NCBI GenBank assembly: GCA_963762825.1
Contig: CAVXLZ010000004.1
Span: 62,001-126,000 of the forward strand
Direction of reading: 5' to 3'
DNA: 64,000 nt
Source of the DNA: Miltoncostaea sp963762825
GTDB taxonomy: Bacteria; Actinomycetota; Thermoleophilia; Miltoncostaeales; Miltoncostaeaceae
Shown: in pieces, positions 45,797-53,590 of the stretch
Position numbering within the stretch: position 1 is the first letter of the stretch
How the letters are laid out: every line of letters starts with the position of its first letter
Program-made: the position numbers and the translations under genes
The notes under the pieces: model-generated
The model's database searches: none
Told to the model about the DNA's origin: nothing
Seen by the model: the letters and a program-made list of their open reading frames with translations, nothing else

Positions 45797-46549
45797 ATGA
45801 GCGATGCCGCAGAGGCGGGGAGGCTCGCGCCCCTTGCCCCGGGGTTCGCCACCACCCGGGAGGCGCTCGCACGGGTGGCCGCGCAGATCCTGGCCCGCCG
45901 CCGCTCCGATATGACGGGCCGGATCGGTCTGCGCCCGTCGCCCGGCGGGTTCGCGACACCCGCCTTCGGAGACGACGTGGAGGTCTTGCGCACCGATGGG
46001 GCGACGCTCCTGATCGAGCGCGCGGGCACCACCACGACGCACCCGCTCACCACGCTCGACGACCTCGCGGCGGCGGCCGGCGTTGACCTCGCGGGGCCGC
46101 TCTCCCTCGGCGGCGACCCGCCGCCCCTCGGCGATCCGTCGGAGCGGCTCGCCGTGGATGAACGGGCCGCCCGCGCCCTCGGCGACTGGTTCGCCTTCAC
46201 CACAAGCGTCTTCGGCGCCGTCCTCGGCACGCTCGGCGCCGCAGCGGCGCCCTCCGTGGTCCAGCTCTGGCCGGAGCACTTCGACGTCGCGTGCGACGTG
46301 GCCTGGGGCCCCGGCGAGGATCAACGGGCCAACCTCGGAGGCTCGCCGGGCGACGGACACCACCCCGAGCCCTACCTCTACGTCGGGCCCTGGGGGCCCG
46401 AGCGACCGGGCCGACCGGAATACTGGAACGCTCCCTTCGGGGCGACGCTCGGATACGGGGCGCTGCGCGCGGCGGGCCACCTGGAGGCATCCCACGCGGC
46501 AGCGGTGCAGTTCCTCCGCGACGGCGTTGACCAGCTGGTGAGCGGATGA
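45797..46549 (+). CDS. conserved protein of unknown function coupled to Rieske-ThDP enzyme
   Basis: A 250-residue cytosolic protein. Conserved-looking segments are VVQLWPEHFDVACDVAWGPGEDQRANLGGSPGDGHHPEPYLYVGPWGPERPGRPEYWNAPFGA, with His and Trp-rich patches that might bind metal. The family is seen in actinobacteria and has no assigned activity. Its TGA overlaps the ATG of the Rieske-ThDP gene (46546-46549), so they are translationally coupled and may act together. GGAGGAAC precedes the start. Confidence 0.8.
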   Translation: MSDAAEAGRLAPLAPGFATTREALARVAAQILARRRSDMTGRIGLRPSPGGFATPAFGDDVEVLRTDGATLLIERAGTTTTHPLTTLDDLAAAAGVDLAGPLSLGGDPPPLGDPSERLAVDERAARALGDWFAFTTSVFGAVLGTLGAAAAPSVVQLWPEHFDVACDVAWGPGEDQRANLGGSPGDGHHPEPYLYVGPWGPERPGRPEYWNAPFGATLGYGALRAAGHLEASHAAAVQFLRDGVDQLVSG

Positions 46550-48489
46550 TCTGGCACCGGGTCGCCGACCTCGACGCCCTCGAGGACGGGCGCGTCACCA
46601 CGGTCCAGGCCGGCCATCGCTCCGTCGCCCTGACCCGCATCGACGGTCGCTACGGAGCGCTCGACAACCGCTGCCCCCACCAGGGCGGGCCCCTCGGAGA
46701 GGGCTCCATCGAACAGGGGCTGCTGCGCTGCCCGTGGCACGGATACGACTACGACCCGCTCACCGGCTCGCCGCCGCCGCCCTTCAGCGACGCACCCTCG
46801 TGCTTTGCGGTCGAGGTCCGCGACGACGGCGTCTACGTCGGCGTTCCGCCCGAGGAGGAGCACGTCCGCACCGTCTCCGACCTGATGGTCGAGACGATGG
46901 TGGAGTGGGGCGTGACGCACGTCTTCGGCATGGTGGGCCACTCGAATCTCGGATTCGCCGACGCCATGCGCCGCCAGGAGGAGGCGGGGCGGATCTCCTA
47001 CATCGGCATCCGGCACGAGGGCGCGGCGGCCTTCGCGGCGGGCGCCTACGGCAAGCTGACCGGCCGGCCGGCCGCCTGCTTCGGCATCGCCGGCCCCGGA
47101 TCCACCAACCTGCTCACCGGTCTCTACGACGCGAAGGTCGATCGCGCGCCGGTGCTCGCGATCTCCGGCCAGGTCCCGTCCAAAGTGCTCGGACGCGGGG
47201 CCTTCCAGGATCTCGATCTGACCGGGGCGTTCTCGGATGTCGCCCGCTTCAGCCGGACCGTGAACGCCGAGTCCGATGCGGCGGAGATGATGGCCCTGGC
47301 GCTCAAGCACGCCCTCATGGAGCGCGACGTCGCCCATCTCGTCCTGCCCGACGAGGTGCAGGTACTCCCCGCCCCCGAGGGCTCGGTGCCGGCCACCCCG
47401 GCCGGGCGCGTTCCCGATCTCGGCGTCGCCCCGCCGCACGCCGCCCTCGAGGAGGCCCTCGATCTCCTCCGGGAAGCCCGGCGCCCGGTGATCGTCGTGG
47501 GCCACGGGGCGCGCTTCCACATGCAGCCCGTGGTGGCGCTGGCCGACGAGCTCGATGCGCCCGTCATCACCACCTTCAAGGGCAAGGGCCTGATCCCGGA
47601 CGACCACCCACTGGCGGGCGGGGTCCTCGGGCGCAGCGGCACGCCGGTGGCGAGCTGGCTGATGAACGAGTCCGACCTGCTGGTCGTGTTCGGCGCCTCG
47701 TTCTCGGATCACACCGGCATCGCACCGTACAAGCCGATCATCCAGGTCGACTTCGACCGGCTCGCGCTCGGGCGGTTCCACCCGGTCACCGTCCCGGTGC
47801 TGGGGGAGGTCGGCGTCACCGCCGATCGGCTGCGGACCGGCCTCGACCCGGGGCGGGCGGAGGTCGATCAGCGATCCGACGTCGCCGAGCGGTGGGAGAT
47901 CTGGCGCGAGGAGAAGCGCAGGCGCGGTGCCGACGACTCGGGCCGGGGCGTCGGGTCGGCGCGGGTGTTCGAGGCCCTGACCCGGGTCGCCCCGGACGAC
48001 GCCGTGATCGCCGTCGATGTCGGCAACAACACCTACAGCTTCGGCCGCTACTTCGAGTGCCGCCGGCAGGCGATCCTCATGTCGGGGTACCTGGGCTCGA
48101 TCGGCTTCGGGTTCCCCGCCGCGATGGGAGCATGGGCGGCGGTCCAGGCCGATCGGTCGGGGCGGCGGGTGATCGCCGTCGCGGGCGACGGGGGCTTCGG
48201 CCAGTACATGGCCGAGGTCACGACCGCGGTCAAGTACGGGATGGACATCGTCCTCGTTCTGCTGAACAACGGCCAACTGGGGAAGATCAGCAAGGAGCAG
48301 CGGGCGGCCCGGCTCGACGTCTGGCAGACCTCTCTGCACAACCCGGGGTTCGCCGAGTACGCCCGCCTCTGCGGGGCATGGGGGCGGCGCGTCGAGCGGG
48401 CGGAGGAGATGGAGGCCGCTCTCGGGGAAGCCCTGGCGCAGACCGGGCCGGCCCTGGTCGAGGTGATCGCCGACCCCGACCTGATCTGA
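46546..48489 (+). CDS. fused Rieske [2Fe-2S] and ThDP-dependent enzyme
   Basis: A 647-residue protein joining two known modules. Residues 1-100 form a Rieske domain with both ligand pairs: C43-x-H45 and C62-x2-H65 (CPHQGG...CPWHGY). From about 107 a complete thiamine-diphosphate enzyme of the acetolactate synthase/pyruvate oxidase type follows: catalytic Glu in GIRHEGAAAF at about 158, GPGSTNLLTGLYDAK, FKGKGLIPDDHP in the central domain, GDGGFGQYM at about 547 and NN at about 573. The substrate is probably a 2-keto acid. The Rieske cluster could pass or take electrons. It overlaps the upstream conserved unknown gene. Confidence 0.88.
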   Translation: MIWHRVADLDALEDGRVTTVQAGHRSVALTRIDGRYGALDNRCPHQGGPLGEGSIEQGLLRCPWHGYDYDPLTGSPPPPFSDAPSCFAVEVRDDGVYVGVPPEEEHVRTVSDLMVETMVEWGVTHVFGMVGHSNLGFADAMRRQEEAGRISYIGIRHEGAAAFAAGAYGKLTGRPAACFGIAGPGSTNLLTGLYDAKVDRAPVLAISGQVPSKVLGRGAFQDLDLTGAFSDVARFSRTVNAESDAAEMMALALKHALMERDVAHLVLPDEVQVLPAPEGSVPATPAGRVPDLGVAPPHAALEEALDLLREARRPVIVVGHGARFHMQPVVALADELDAPVITTFKGKGLIPDDHPLAGGVLGRSGTPVASWLMNESDLLVVFGASFSDHTGIAPYKPIIQVDFDRLALGRFHPVTVPVLGEVGVTADRLRTGLDPGRAEVDQRSDVAERWEIWREEKRRRGADDSGRGVGSARVFEALTRVAPDDAVIAVDVGNNTYSFGRYFECRRQAILMSGYLGSIGFGFPAAMGAWAAVQADRSGRRVIAVAGDGGFGQYMAEVTTAVKYGMDIVLVLLNNGQLGKISKEQRAARLDVWQTSLHNPGFAEYARLCGAWGRRVERAEEMEAALGEALAQTGPALVEVIADPDLI

Positions 48490-48505
48490 CGCGGAGCCCG
48501 CAGGG

Positions 48506-49150
48506 CTAGACGAGTCCCCGTTCCTGGGCCACGGCGAGAGCCTGGACCCGGTTGTGGGCGCCCAGCTTGCTGAAGAGCGAGCGCGAGTGGCTCTTCACGG
48601 TGTTGGGCGAGAGGGCGATCTGGTCGGCGATCTCCCGGGTGGTCAGACCGCGGGCGATCAGGAGGAGGACCTCGTGCTCGCGGCCGGTGAGCGAGCCGTC
48701 GGCCCCGGCCGAGCCGCCCGTGCGCTCTCGTCTCGGGATCATCGCGCCCGCGATGCGGGGATCGAGCACGGCGCGTCCGTGGACGACCTGCATCAGCGCG
48801 GACAGGAGGTTCTGCTCGCTCACGTCCTTGAAGAGGCAGGCGGATGCACCGGCCTTCAGACACCCGCGCACCGCCATCTCCTCCGGATGGGCCGTGAGGA
48901 TCACGATCGCGATCTCAGGGTGGCGCTCCTTGATGCGCGTGCAGATGGTCGCCGCGGGCAGATCTGGCAGGCGCAGGTCGAGCAGCAGCAGATCGGGGCG
49001 GAACTGCTCGCACCGCAGGATGGTCTCGGCCCCGTTGCGGGCTTCGCCGACGAGATCGAAGAAGCGGCTGCCCGACAACAGCAGCCGCATTCCCGAGATG
49101 ACGATCGGGTGGTCGTCGGCGACGACGACCGTGTGGAGCTTCCTGCTCAC
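48506..49150 (-). CDS. LuxR/NarL-family response regulator
   Basis: A 214-residue response regulator. The receiver domain (about 1-120) contains VADDHPIVISGMRLLL, phospho-acceptor Asp in LLLLDLRLPD at about residue 58 and CLFKDVSE with the conserved Lys. The C-terminal LuxR helix-turn-helix (about 150-210) reads LTGREHEVLLLIARGLTTREIADQIALSPNTVKSHSRSLFSKLG. GTG at 49148-49150 overlaps the kinase stop (GTGA). It should be phosphorylated by the adjacent kinase and bind a palindrome, possibly the CTCACCCG-N2-CGGGTGAG repeat. Confidence 0.92.
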   Translation of the reverse strand: MSRKLHTVVVADDHPIVISGMRLLLSGSRFFDLVGEARNGAETILRCEQFRPDLLLLDLRLPDLPAATICTRIKERHPEIAIVILTAHPEEMAVRGCLKAGASACLFKDVSEQNLLSALMQVVHGRAVLDPRIAGAMIPRRERTGGSAGADGSLTGREHEVLLLIARGLTTREIADQIALSPNTVKSHSRSLFSKLGAHNRVQALAVAQERGLV

Positions 49151-50367
49151 CCGAGGGGCAGCCGGGCCCTCAGCGTGCAACCGTAGTCCTCTCCCCTGAC
49201 CAGCCGGACCTCGCCCCCGAGGCGGGCGATCTCCTCGCGCACGATCCCCAGGCCGAGGCCGTTCCCCGGCTGGTGAACGGACGTGGACCCGGGGGTACCT
49301 GCGCCGTCGTCCTGGACGACCAGATCGACGGAGTCGCCCTCGAACGCCAGGGTGACCACCACCTCGAGAGCGCCTGCATGGCGCTCGACGTTGCGCAGGC
49401 CCTCCTGGGTGGCCCGCACCAGCAGCTCCTCGCGCGGGGAGTCGAGCGGAACCGGCTCGCCGATGACGAGCAGGTGGGCGGGCACCCCCGAACGGGTCGT
49501 GAAGGCGGCGACGTCCTCGCGGAGCTTGACGACGACCGCTCCCGCCGGTGCGCTCGGCCGGTCGAGCGAGCGCAGCGTGGAGCGCAGGGCGCCCGCCGCG
49601 CCGGCGATCTGCTGGTCGAGGGTGGAGAGGTGGGCGAGGGCATCCGGGCGACCGGCGCTGACGCTGGCACGGGTGAACTGTGCCGCCAGGCCGATGCCGA
49701 AGAGGCGCTGCCCGAACTCGTCGTGGAGTGCCCGCGCCAGGCGGCGCCGCTCCCGCAGGATGGCGACCTCCTCCACGCGCGCCCGATCGCGGGCGGCGGC
49801 GAGGGCGGCGCCCGCATAGGTGCACAGGCGGGTGAGCGCCTCGACGACCGCCTCGCTGAACTCCCCCTCGCGTCGCAGCGCCACGTGCAGCACACCGCGC
49901 ACCTCGCCACCGAACGAGACCGGCACGCCCACGAGGGCGCCGATACCCTCCTCGCCGGCGACCAGGTCGACCAGGTCGGGATCGAAGGGTGCCAGCCCGT
50001 AAGTGGGCACCTCGACCGGCTTGCCCGTGGCCAGCACCCGCCCGCCGACCCCGACGCCCGCCGAGAGCTTCAGCCCCGGCAGGCGCGGTCCACGATTTCC
50101 TACCACGGCCTTCATCTCGAGCCGGTCGAAGCACTGGTGCATGTTGCACGGCTGGGGGTGCGAGCACCCCGGGGCGCGGAGGGAGAAAGCCACCACGTCC
50201 ACCGCGATCAGGCGGCTCGCCTCCGAGACGGTCGACCACGCGATGCGGGAGACGACGAGCTCGCGGAAGAGGCGCTGCCCCGCGGCATCGGCCCGGCGGA
50301 GCAGGTTGAGATCGGACGCCCGCGCGGCATCCAGCGGAACGGATGCTTGCGCGCCCCTGGTGCTCAC
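49147..50367 (-). CDS. GAF-domain histidine kinase (HisKA_3)
   Basis: A 406-residue soluble sensor kinase. Residues 30-190 form a GAF domain carrying a Cys/His cluster: C68, H70, C74, H77 and C79 (GCSHPQPCNMHQCF). This could bind a metal or Fe-S cluster and sense redox state or oxygen. The HisKA_3 box RRRLARALHDEFGQRLFGIGL holds the phospho-His at about 214. The ATPase domain has an N-box near GLRNVERHAGA and a G-box DDGAGTPG...GNGLGLGIVREEIARLGG. There is no membrane segment. GTG at 50365-50367 follows AAGGGGGG and is preferred to the ATG at 50403. Confidence 0.9.
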   Translation of the reverse strand: MSTRGAQASVPLDAARASDLNLLRRADAAGQRLFRELVVSRIAWSTVSEASRLIAVDVVAFSLRAPGCSHPQPCNMHQCFDRLEMKAVVGNRGPRLPGLKLSAGVGVGGRVLATGKPVEVPTYGLAPFDPDLVDLVAGEEGIGALVGVPVSFGGEVRGVLHVALRREGEFSEAVVEALTRLCTYAGAALAAARDRARVEEVAILRERRRLARALHDEFGQRLFGIGLAAQFTRASVSAGRPDALAHLSTLDQQIAGAAGALRSTLRSLDRPSAPAGAVVVKLREDVAAFTTRSGVPAHLLVIGEPVPLDSPREELLVRATQEGLRNVERHAGALEVVVTLAFEGDSVDLVVQDDGAGTPGSTSVHQPGNGLGLGIVREEIARLGGEVRLVRGEDYGCTLRARLPLG

Positions 50368-50401
50368 GTCTCGCCCCCCTTGCGTCCCACCGAGCGAGAC
50401 C

Positions 50402-50431
50402 ATGCTATTTCGATTGCCGCCCGGCGAGCAA
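50402..50431 (-). promoter_or_regulatory. candidate promoter of the two-component operon
   Basis: On the minus strand, TTGCTC (50431-50426) and TAGCAT (50407-50402) are separated by 18 bases, upstream of the kinase GTG. The palindrome at 50438-50455 ends 6 bases before the -35 box, centred at about -51, the usual place for an activator that contacts RNA polymerase. Confidence 0.5.
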
Positions 50432-50437
50432 TCCCGA

Positions 50438-50455
50438 CTCACCCGAACGGGTGAG
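50438..50455. promoter_or_regulatory. 18-bp palindrome next to kinase promoter
   Basis: CTCACCCG-AA-CGGGTGAG, a perfect 8+2+8 inverted repeat between the divergent kinase and flippase-like genes. The same arms occur at 43554-43577 upstream of the dehydrogenase. A likely site for the adjacent LuxR-type regulator. Confidence 0.65.
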
Positions 50456-50545
50456 GGCGCTCTTCGCGTGTGCGGACGGTCGAGCGCTCATCCGCGCCTC
50501 TGATGTGCCGATGGTCCCGATACGGCGCCACCCGGAGGGAGGGGC

Positions 50546-51502
50546 ATGGTCGAGTTGGTCGGCAGGTTCGAGGTTCTCGGCCCGCTCGTCGAGCGGATCG
50601 CCGACGTGAGCCCGCTGCCGCTCGCCCTGGCCCTGTTGTTCCAGCTCCTGAAGCTCGGCGCCCTCAGCCGGGCATGGCACTGCATCGTCCAGGCCGCATA
50701 CCCGCAGTCCCACATCCGCACCCGCGACACGCTGGCGCCCTACATCGCCTCGGTGGGCATCAACGCGGTCGTCCCGGCGAAGGCCGGTTTCCTCGCGCGA
50801 GCGGTGCTGGCGCGCAAGCGCATCCCCGGGAGCGGCTACCAGACCATCGCGGGGACGATGCTGATGGAGTCGTGCCTGGGCGTGGTGCCGATCCTCGTGC
50901 TCGTGTCGGCAGCGATCGGCATGGGGATCGTCCCCGCCGGGACGGTCTGGTCGGCGCTCACGCCGAGCGCGGTCGCGCACCCCTCGGGCCTGGTGGTGGC
51001 GACGCTCGTCGCCGGCGCCCTCGCGCTGGGCCTGGCGTTCCTGTCGACGGACCGCTTCCGGACTCTGGTACGCGACGTGGCGCGCCGGCTCGGACGAGGT
51101 GCGGCGATCCTCTCCCGCCCGGCCGCCCTCGGCCAGGCGCTGCTGGCGCAGATGGTGGCGTGGGGCCTCCGCCTGGCCTGCATCTGGGCGTTCCTGGTCG
51201 CGTTCGGAGTGGATGCCGGGCCGCGCACGGTCCTCCTGGTCGTGATGGTCCAGATGCTCTCGTCGATGGTCCCGCTGGCGCCCAACGGCGCGGGAGCACA
51301 GCAGGGCCTCATGGTGCTGGCCCTCGCAGGCGCCGCCGCACCCGGGGCGATCCTCGCCTTCGCGGTGGGGATGCAAGCCGCGATCGCCCTGCTCGACGTG
51401 GTCGTCGCGGCCGGCGCGCTCGCCTACCTCGGCATCCCCCGGGGGGCACTGCGCGATCTCCGCCGGCCGGCGGCCGAGCCCGCCGTCACGCCCGCGATCT
51501 AG
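50546..51502 (+). CDS. flippase-like membrane protein (LPG synthase TM domain type)
   Basis: A 318-residue membrane protein with about eight helices. Segments LALALLFQLLKLGALSRAWHCIV, YIASVGINAVVPAKAGFLARAVLA and VQMLSSMVPLAPNGAGAQQGLMVLAL are typical of the lysylphosphatidylglycerol synthase transmembrane/AglD-like family. Family members flip lipids or lipid-linked intermediates; the PxKAG and GAGAQQG motifs are conserved across it. It is divergent from the two-component operon and may share its palindrome. It overlaps the convergent phosphoesterase gene by 17 bases. Confidence 0.82.
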   Translation: MVELVGRFEVLGPLVERIADVSPLPLALALLFQLLKLGALSRAWHCIVQAAYPQSHIRTRDTLAPYIASVGINAVVPAKAGFLARAVLARKRIPGSGYQTIAGTMLMESCLGVVPILVLVSAAIGMGIVPAGTVWSALTPSAVAHPSGLVVATLVAGALALGLAFLSTDRFRTLVRDVARRLGRGAAILSRPAALGQALLAQMVAWGLRLACIWAFLVAFGVDAGPRTVLLVVMVQMLSSMVPLAPNGAGAQQGLMVLALAGAAAPGAILAFAVGMQAAIALLDVVVAAGALAYLGIPRGALRDLRRPAAEPAVTPAI

Positions 51503-52388
51503 CACGGCAGCGCACGGCGCCGGAGCGCAGAACGCGACCGTCGGCGGCCACGAACGAGAAGCGCGCGCGGCCCGGGGTGAGCCTGAGCCGCAGCGCACCG
51601 TCGGTGTCGTCGTCGCTCCAGGCGAGGCGGCGGTCGCCGGCATCGACCGGGTAGCGAGCGCGCCCGCCGGCACCGGCGATCAGCTGGATGATGCCGTTGC
51701 GGCGCCGCAACTGCTGCATGTCGTGCTCGTGGCCGTTCAACACGAGGGCGGCGCGGCCCCTCAGGGCGCGCCAGAGGGGAGCGATGTCGGGCTGATCCCC
51801 GTGGAGCCCGGCGCTGAACCTGGGCCGGTGCCAGAACGCGATCCGGCAGGTCCCCGGCGCGCGCACCTGGCGCCGCAGCCATCTCGTCTGGCGCGAGGAC
51901 GCGGCGTGGTCCATCTCGGAGTTGAGGCTGATGATGCGCCAACCCGCCACGGTGACGGCGTAGTGGTGCGGCGGCGTCCGTCCCGAGACCCGCGACCAGT
52001 AGCGGTCGTAGCCCACCGCGTGGTTGGGCCAGTCGTGGTTGCCCGGCGTCGGCAGGGTGATCCGGCGAAGGTGGCCGTAGAGCGGGGCGTAGTTGCGCGC
52101 GAACTCGGCCGGGGTGCCGTACTCGTAGACGTCGCCCAGGTAGAGGAACGCCGCGGGGTCGCCGGCCCTGATCAACCGTGCGACCGAACGGGCGGAGTCG
52201 GTCCGGATCGCCCCGTCGCCCACCGCCCATACCGTGGTCGGCGCGCCGGCCGGTGACGCGCGGATGGGGCCGAACCCGGCCGCCGCCACCGTGGGGGAGG
52301 CCATCGCGACGGCGGCTGCACCGAGCCCGGCGACGATGAAGCCGCGCGTGCGGCCGATCGGTGATCCCCCTCGCATCGGCCACACCAT
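51486..52388 (-). CDS. secreted metallophosphoesterase
   Basis: A 300-residue exported calcineurin-like phosphoesterase. A signal peptide runs over residues 1-37 (RTRGFIVAGLGAAAVAMASPTVAAAG). Metal-site motifs are AVGDGAIRT, LYLGDVYEYG (GD), PTPGNHDWPNHA (GNHD), AFWHRPRF and LNGHEHDMQ (GHxH-like). It is related to purple-acid-phosphatase-type enzymes; the phosphoester substrate is unknown. The start could be the ATG at 52388 or an in-frame ATG at 52376. It is transcribed alone, divergent from the molybdate operon. Confidence 0.85.
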   Translation of the reverse strand: MVWPMRGGSPIGRTRGFIVAGLGAAAVAMASPTVAAAGFGPIRASPAGAPTTVWAVGDGAIRTDSARSVARLIRAGDPAAFLYLGDVYEYGTPAEFARNYAPLYGHLRRITLPTPGNHDWPNHAVGYDRYWSRVSGRTPPHHYAVTVAGWRIISLNSEMDHAASSRQTRWLRRQVRAPGTCRIAFWHRPRFSAGLHGDQPDIAPLWRALRGRAALVLNGHEHDMQQLRRRNGIIQLIAGAGGRARYPVDAGDRRLAWSDDDTDGALRLRLTPGRARFSFVAADGRVLRSGAVRCRARSRA

Positions 52389-52448
52389 AGGGCGCGGGCG
52401 CTCCCACGCCTTGCCGCCCCGGTGGCGCTCCCGTTATGTTCCCATGCA

Positions 52449-52826
52449 ATGCCTAGGGAGACGTACACGGCCGCCGCCGCGGCGCGCGCTCTGGGGATCA
52501 GCCTCGACACCCTCCGCCGCTGGGACCGGGCGGGGCGATTGAAGGTTGAGCGCGATCCGTCCAACCGGCGCATCGTGTCGGCTGCCGAGGTCGAGCGCCT
52601 GCGCGGGGAGCGGGGGGGCGAGGCGCTCAGCGCCCGCAACCGGCTCGCCGGGATCGTGGCCGAGGTGACGGTGGACGGGCTGCTCGCGCAGGTCGAGATC
52701 GACGTCACGGGGCCCTCGCGCGTGGTCGCCATCATCACCCGCGATTCGGCCGAGGAGCTGGGCCTGAAGCCCGGAGCGAGCGTCAGCGCGGTGGTGAAGT
52801 CCACCTCGGTCATGGTCCAGCGGTAG
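52449..52826 (+). CDS. HTH-TOBE molybdate-responsive regulator
   Basis: A 125-residue protein. The N-terminal MerR/excisionase-like helix-turn-helix is YTAAAAARALGISLDTLRRWDRAGRLKVERDPSNRRIVSAAEVERL. The C-terminal half is a TOBE/Mop domain (ARNRLAGIVAEVTVDGLLAQVEIDV...LGLKPGASVSAVVKSTSVMV) that binds molybdate or tungstate. It should sense intracellular molybdate and control the transporter genes that follow. Its stop overlaps the modA start (TAGTG). ATG at 52449 is chosen because the HTH starts right after it. A -10-like TTATGT lies close upstream. Confidence 0.88.
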   Translation: MPRETYTAAAAARALGISLDTLRRWDRAGRLKVERDPSNRRIVSAAEVERLRGERGGEALSARNRLAGIVAEVTVDGLLAQVEIDVTGPSRVVAIITRDSAEELGLKPGASVSAVVKSTSVMVQR

Positions 52827-53590
52827 TGCGGCGGCGGACGCGCCTCGGCCTGACGGCGATGCTGACGGCGCTCGCCGTGGGCGGCATCGTCCTCGTCGCG
52901 GGAACACGCGAGTCGCGACGCTCGGACGCCGACGCTGCGACGGTCTTCGCGGCGGCCTCGCTCACGGAGGCCTTCCGCGAGATCGCCCCGAGAGCCGTGT
53001 TCAACTTCGCCGGCTCCGATCGCCTGGCCTTCCAGATCGCACAGGGGGCGCCGGCCGACGTGTTCGCCTCGGCGAGCGCGAGATACGCGGACGAACTCCG
53101 CGCGAAGGGGCTCGTCCTGGCGCCGCGGGTCTTCGCCACCAACCGCGTCGTGGTGATCGTGCCGCGGGCCAACCCGGCGGGCATCCACACGGTCGGCGAC
53201 CTGGCGACACCCGGCGTGAGGCTGGTGATCGGCGATCCGGAGGTGCCCATCGGTTCGTACAGCCGCAGGGCGCTCTCGCGACTCGGGTTGGACGCGGCGC
53301 TCGGCAACGTCGTGAGCAATGAGCAGGACGTCAAGGCGGTGGTGGCCAAGGTGGCGCTCGCCGAAGCCGACGCCGGGCTGGCCTACCTCACCGACGTGGC
53401 CCCGGTCGCCGACAGGGTCACGGCCATCCCGCTCCCCGCCTCCGCGCAGCCGGTTGTGGAGTACGCGGTTGCCGTGGTGCGCGGCACCCGCCACCGGGCT
53501 GCGGCCGATGCCTTCGTACGGCGGCTGTTCGCGGCGCCGGGACGCGCGGCCCTCGCACGGGCGGGCTTCGGCCCGCCGGCACCACCGTGA
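52826..53590 (+). CDS. modA: molybdate ABC transporter binding protein
   Basis: A 254-residue extracytoplasmic binding protein. A signal anchor (GLTAMLTALAVGGIVLVAG) is followed by TVFAAASLTEAFREIAP, FNFAGSDRLAFQIAQGAPADVFASAS and VRLVIGDPEVPIGSYSRRAL, the conserved ModA ligand-site segments (serines and backbone contacts for the oxyanion). SNEQDVKAVVAKVALAEADAGLAYLTDV is a further typical region. It captures molybdate or tungstate outside the cell. GTG at 52826 overlaps the regulator stop. The next gene overlaps its stop by 4 bases. Confidence 0.9.
   Translation: MRRRTRLGLTAMLTALAVGGIVLVAGTRESRRSDADAATVFAAASLTEAFREIAPRAVFNFAGSDRLAFQIAQGAPADVFASASARYADELRAKGLVLAPRVFATNRVVVIVPRANPAGIHTVGDLATPGVRLVIGDPEVPIGSYSRRALSRLGLDAALGNVVSNEQDVKAVVAKVALAEADAGLAYLTDVAPVADRVTAIPLPASAQPVVEYAVAVVRGTRHRAAADAFVRRLFAAPGRAALARAGFGPPAPP

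Noticed and set aside
52389..52448. A ModE-type operator before the molybdate operon
   Set aside because: Only a partial GTTAT half-site is visible and no symmetric partner could be found.
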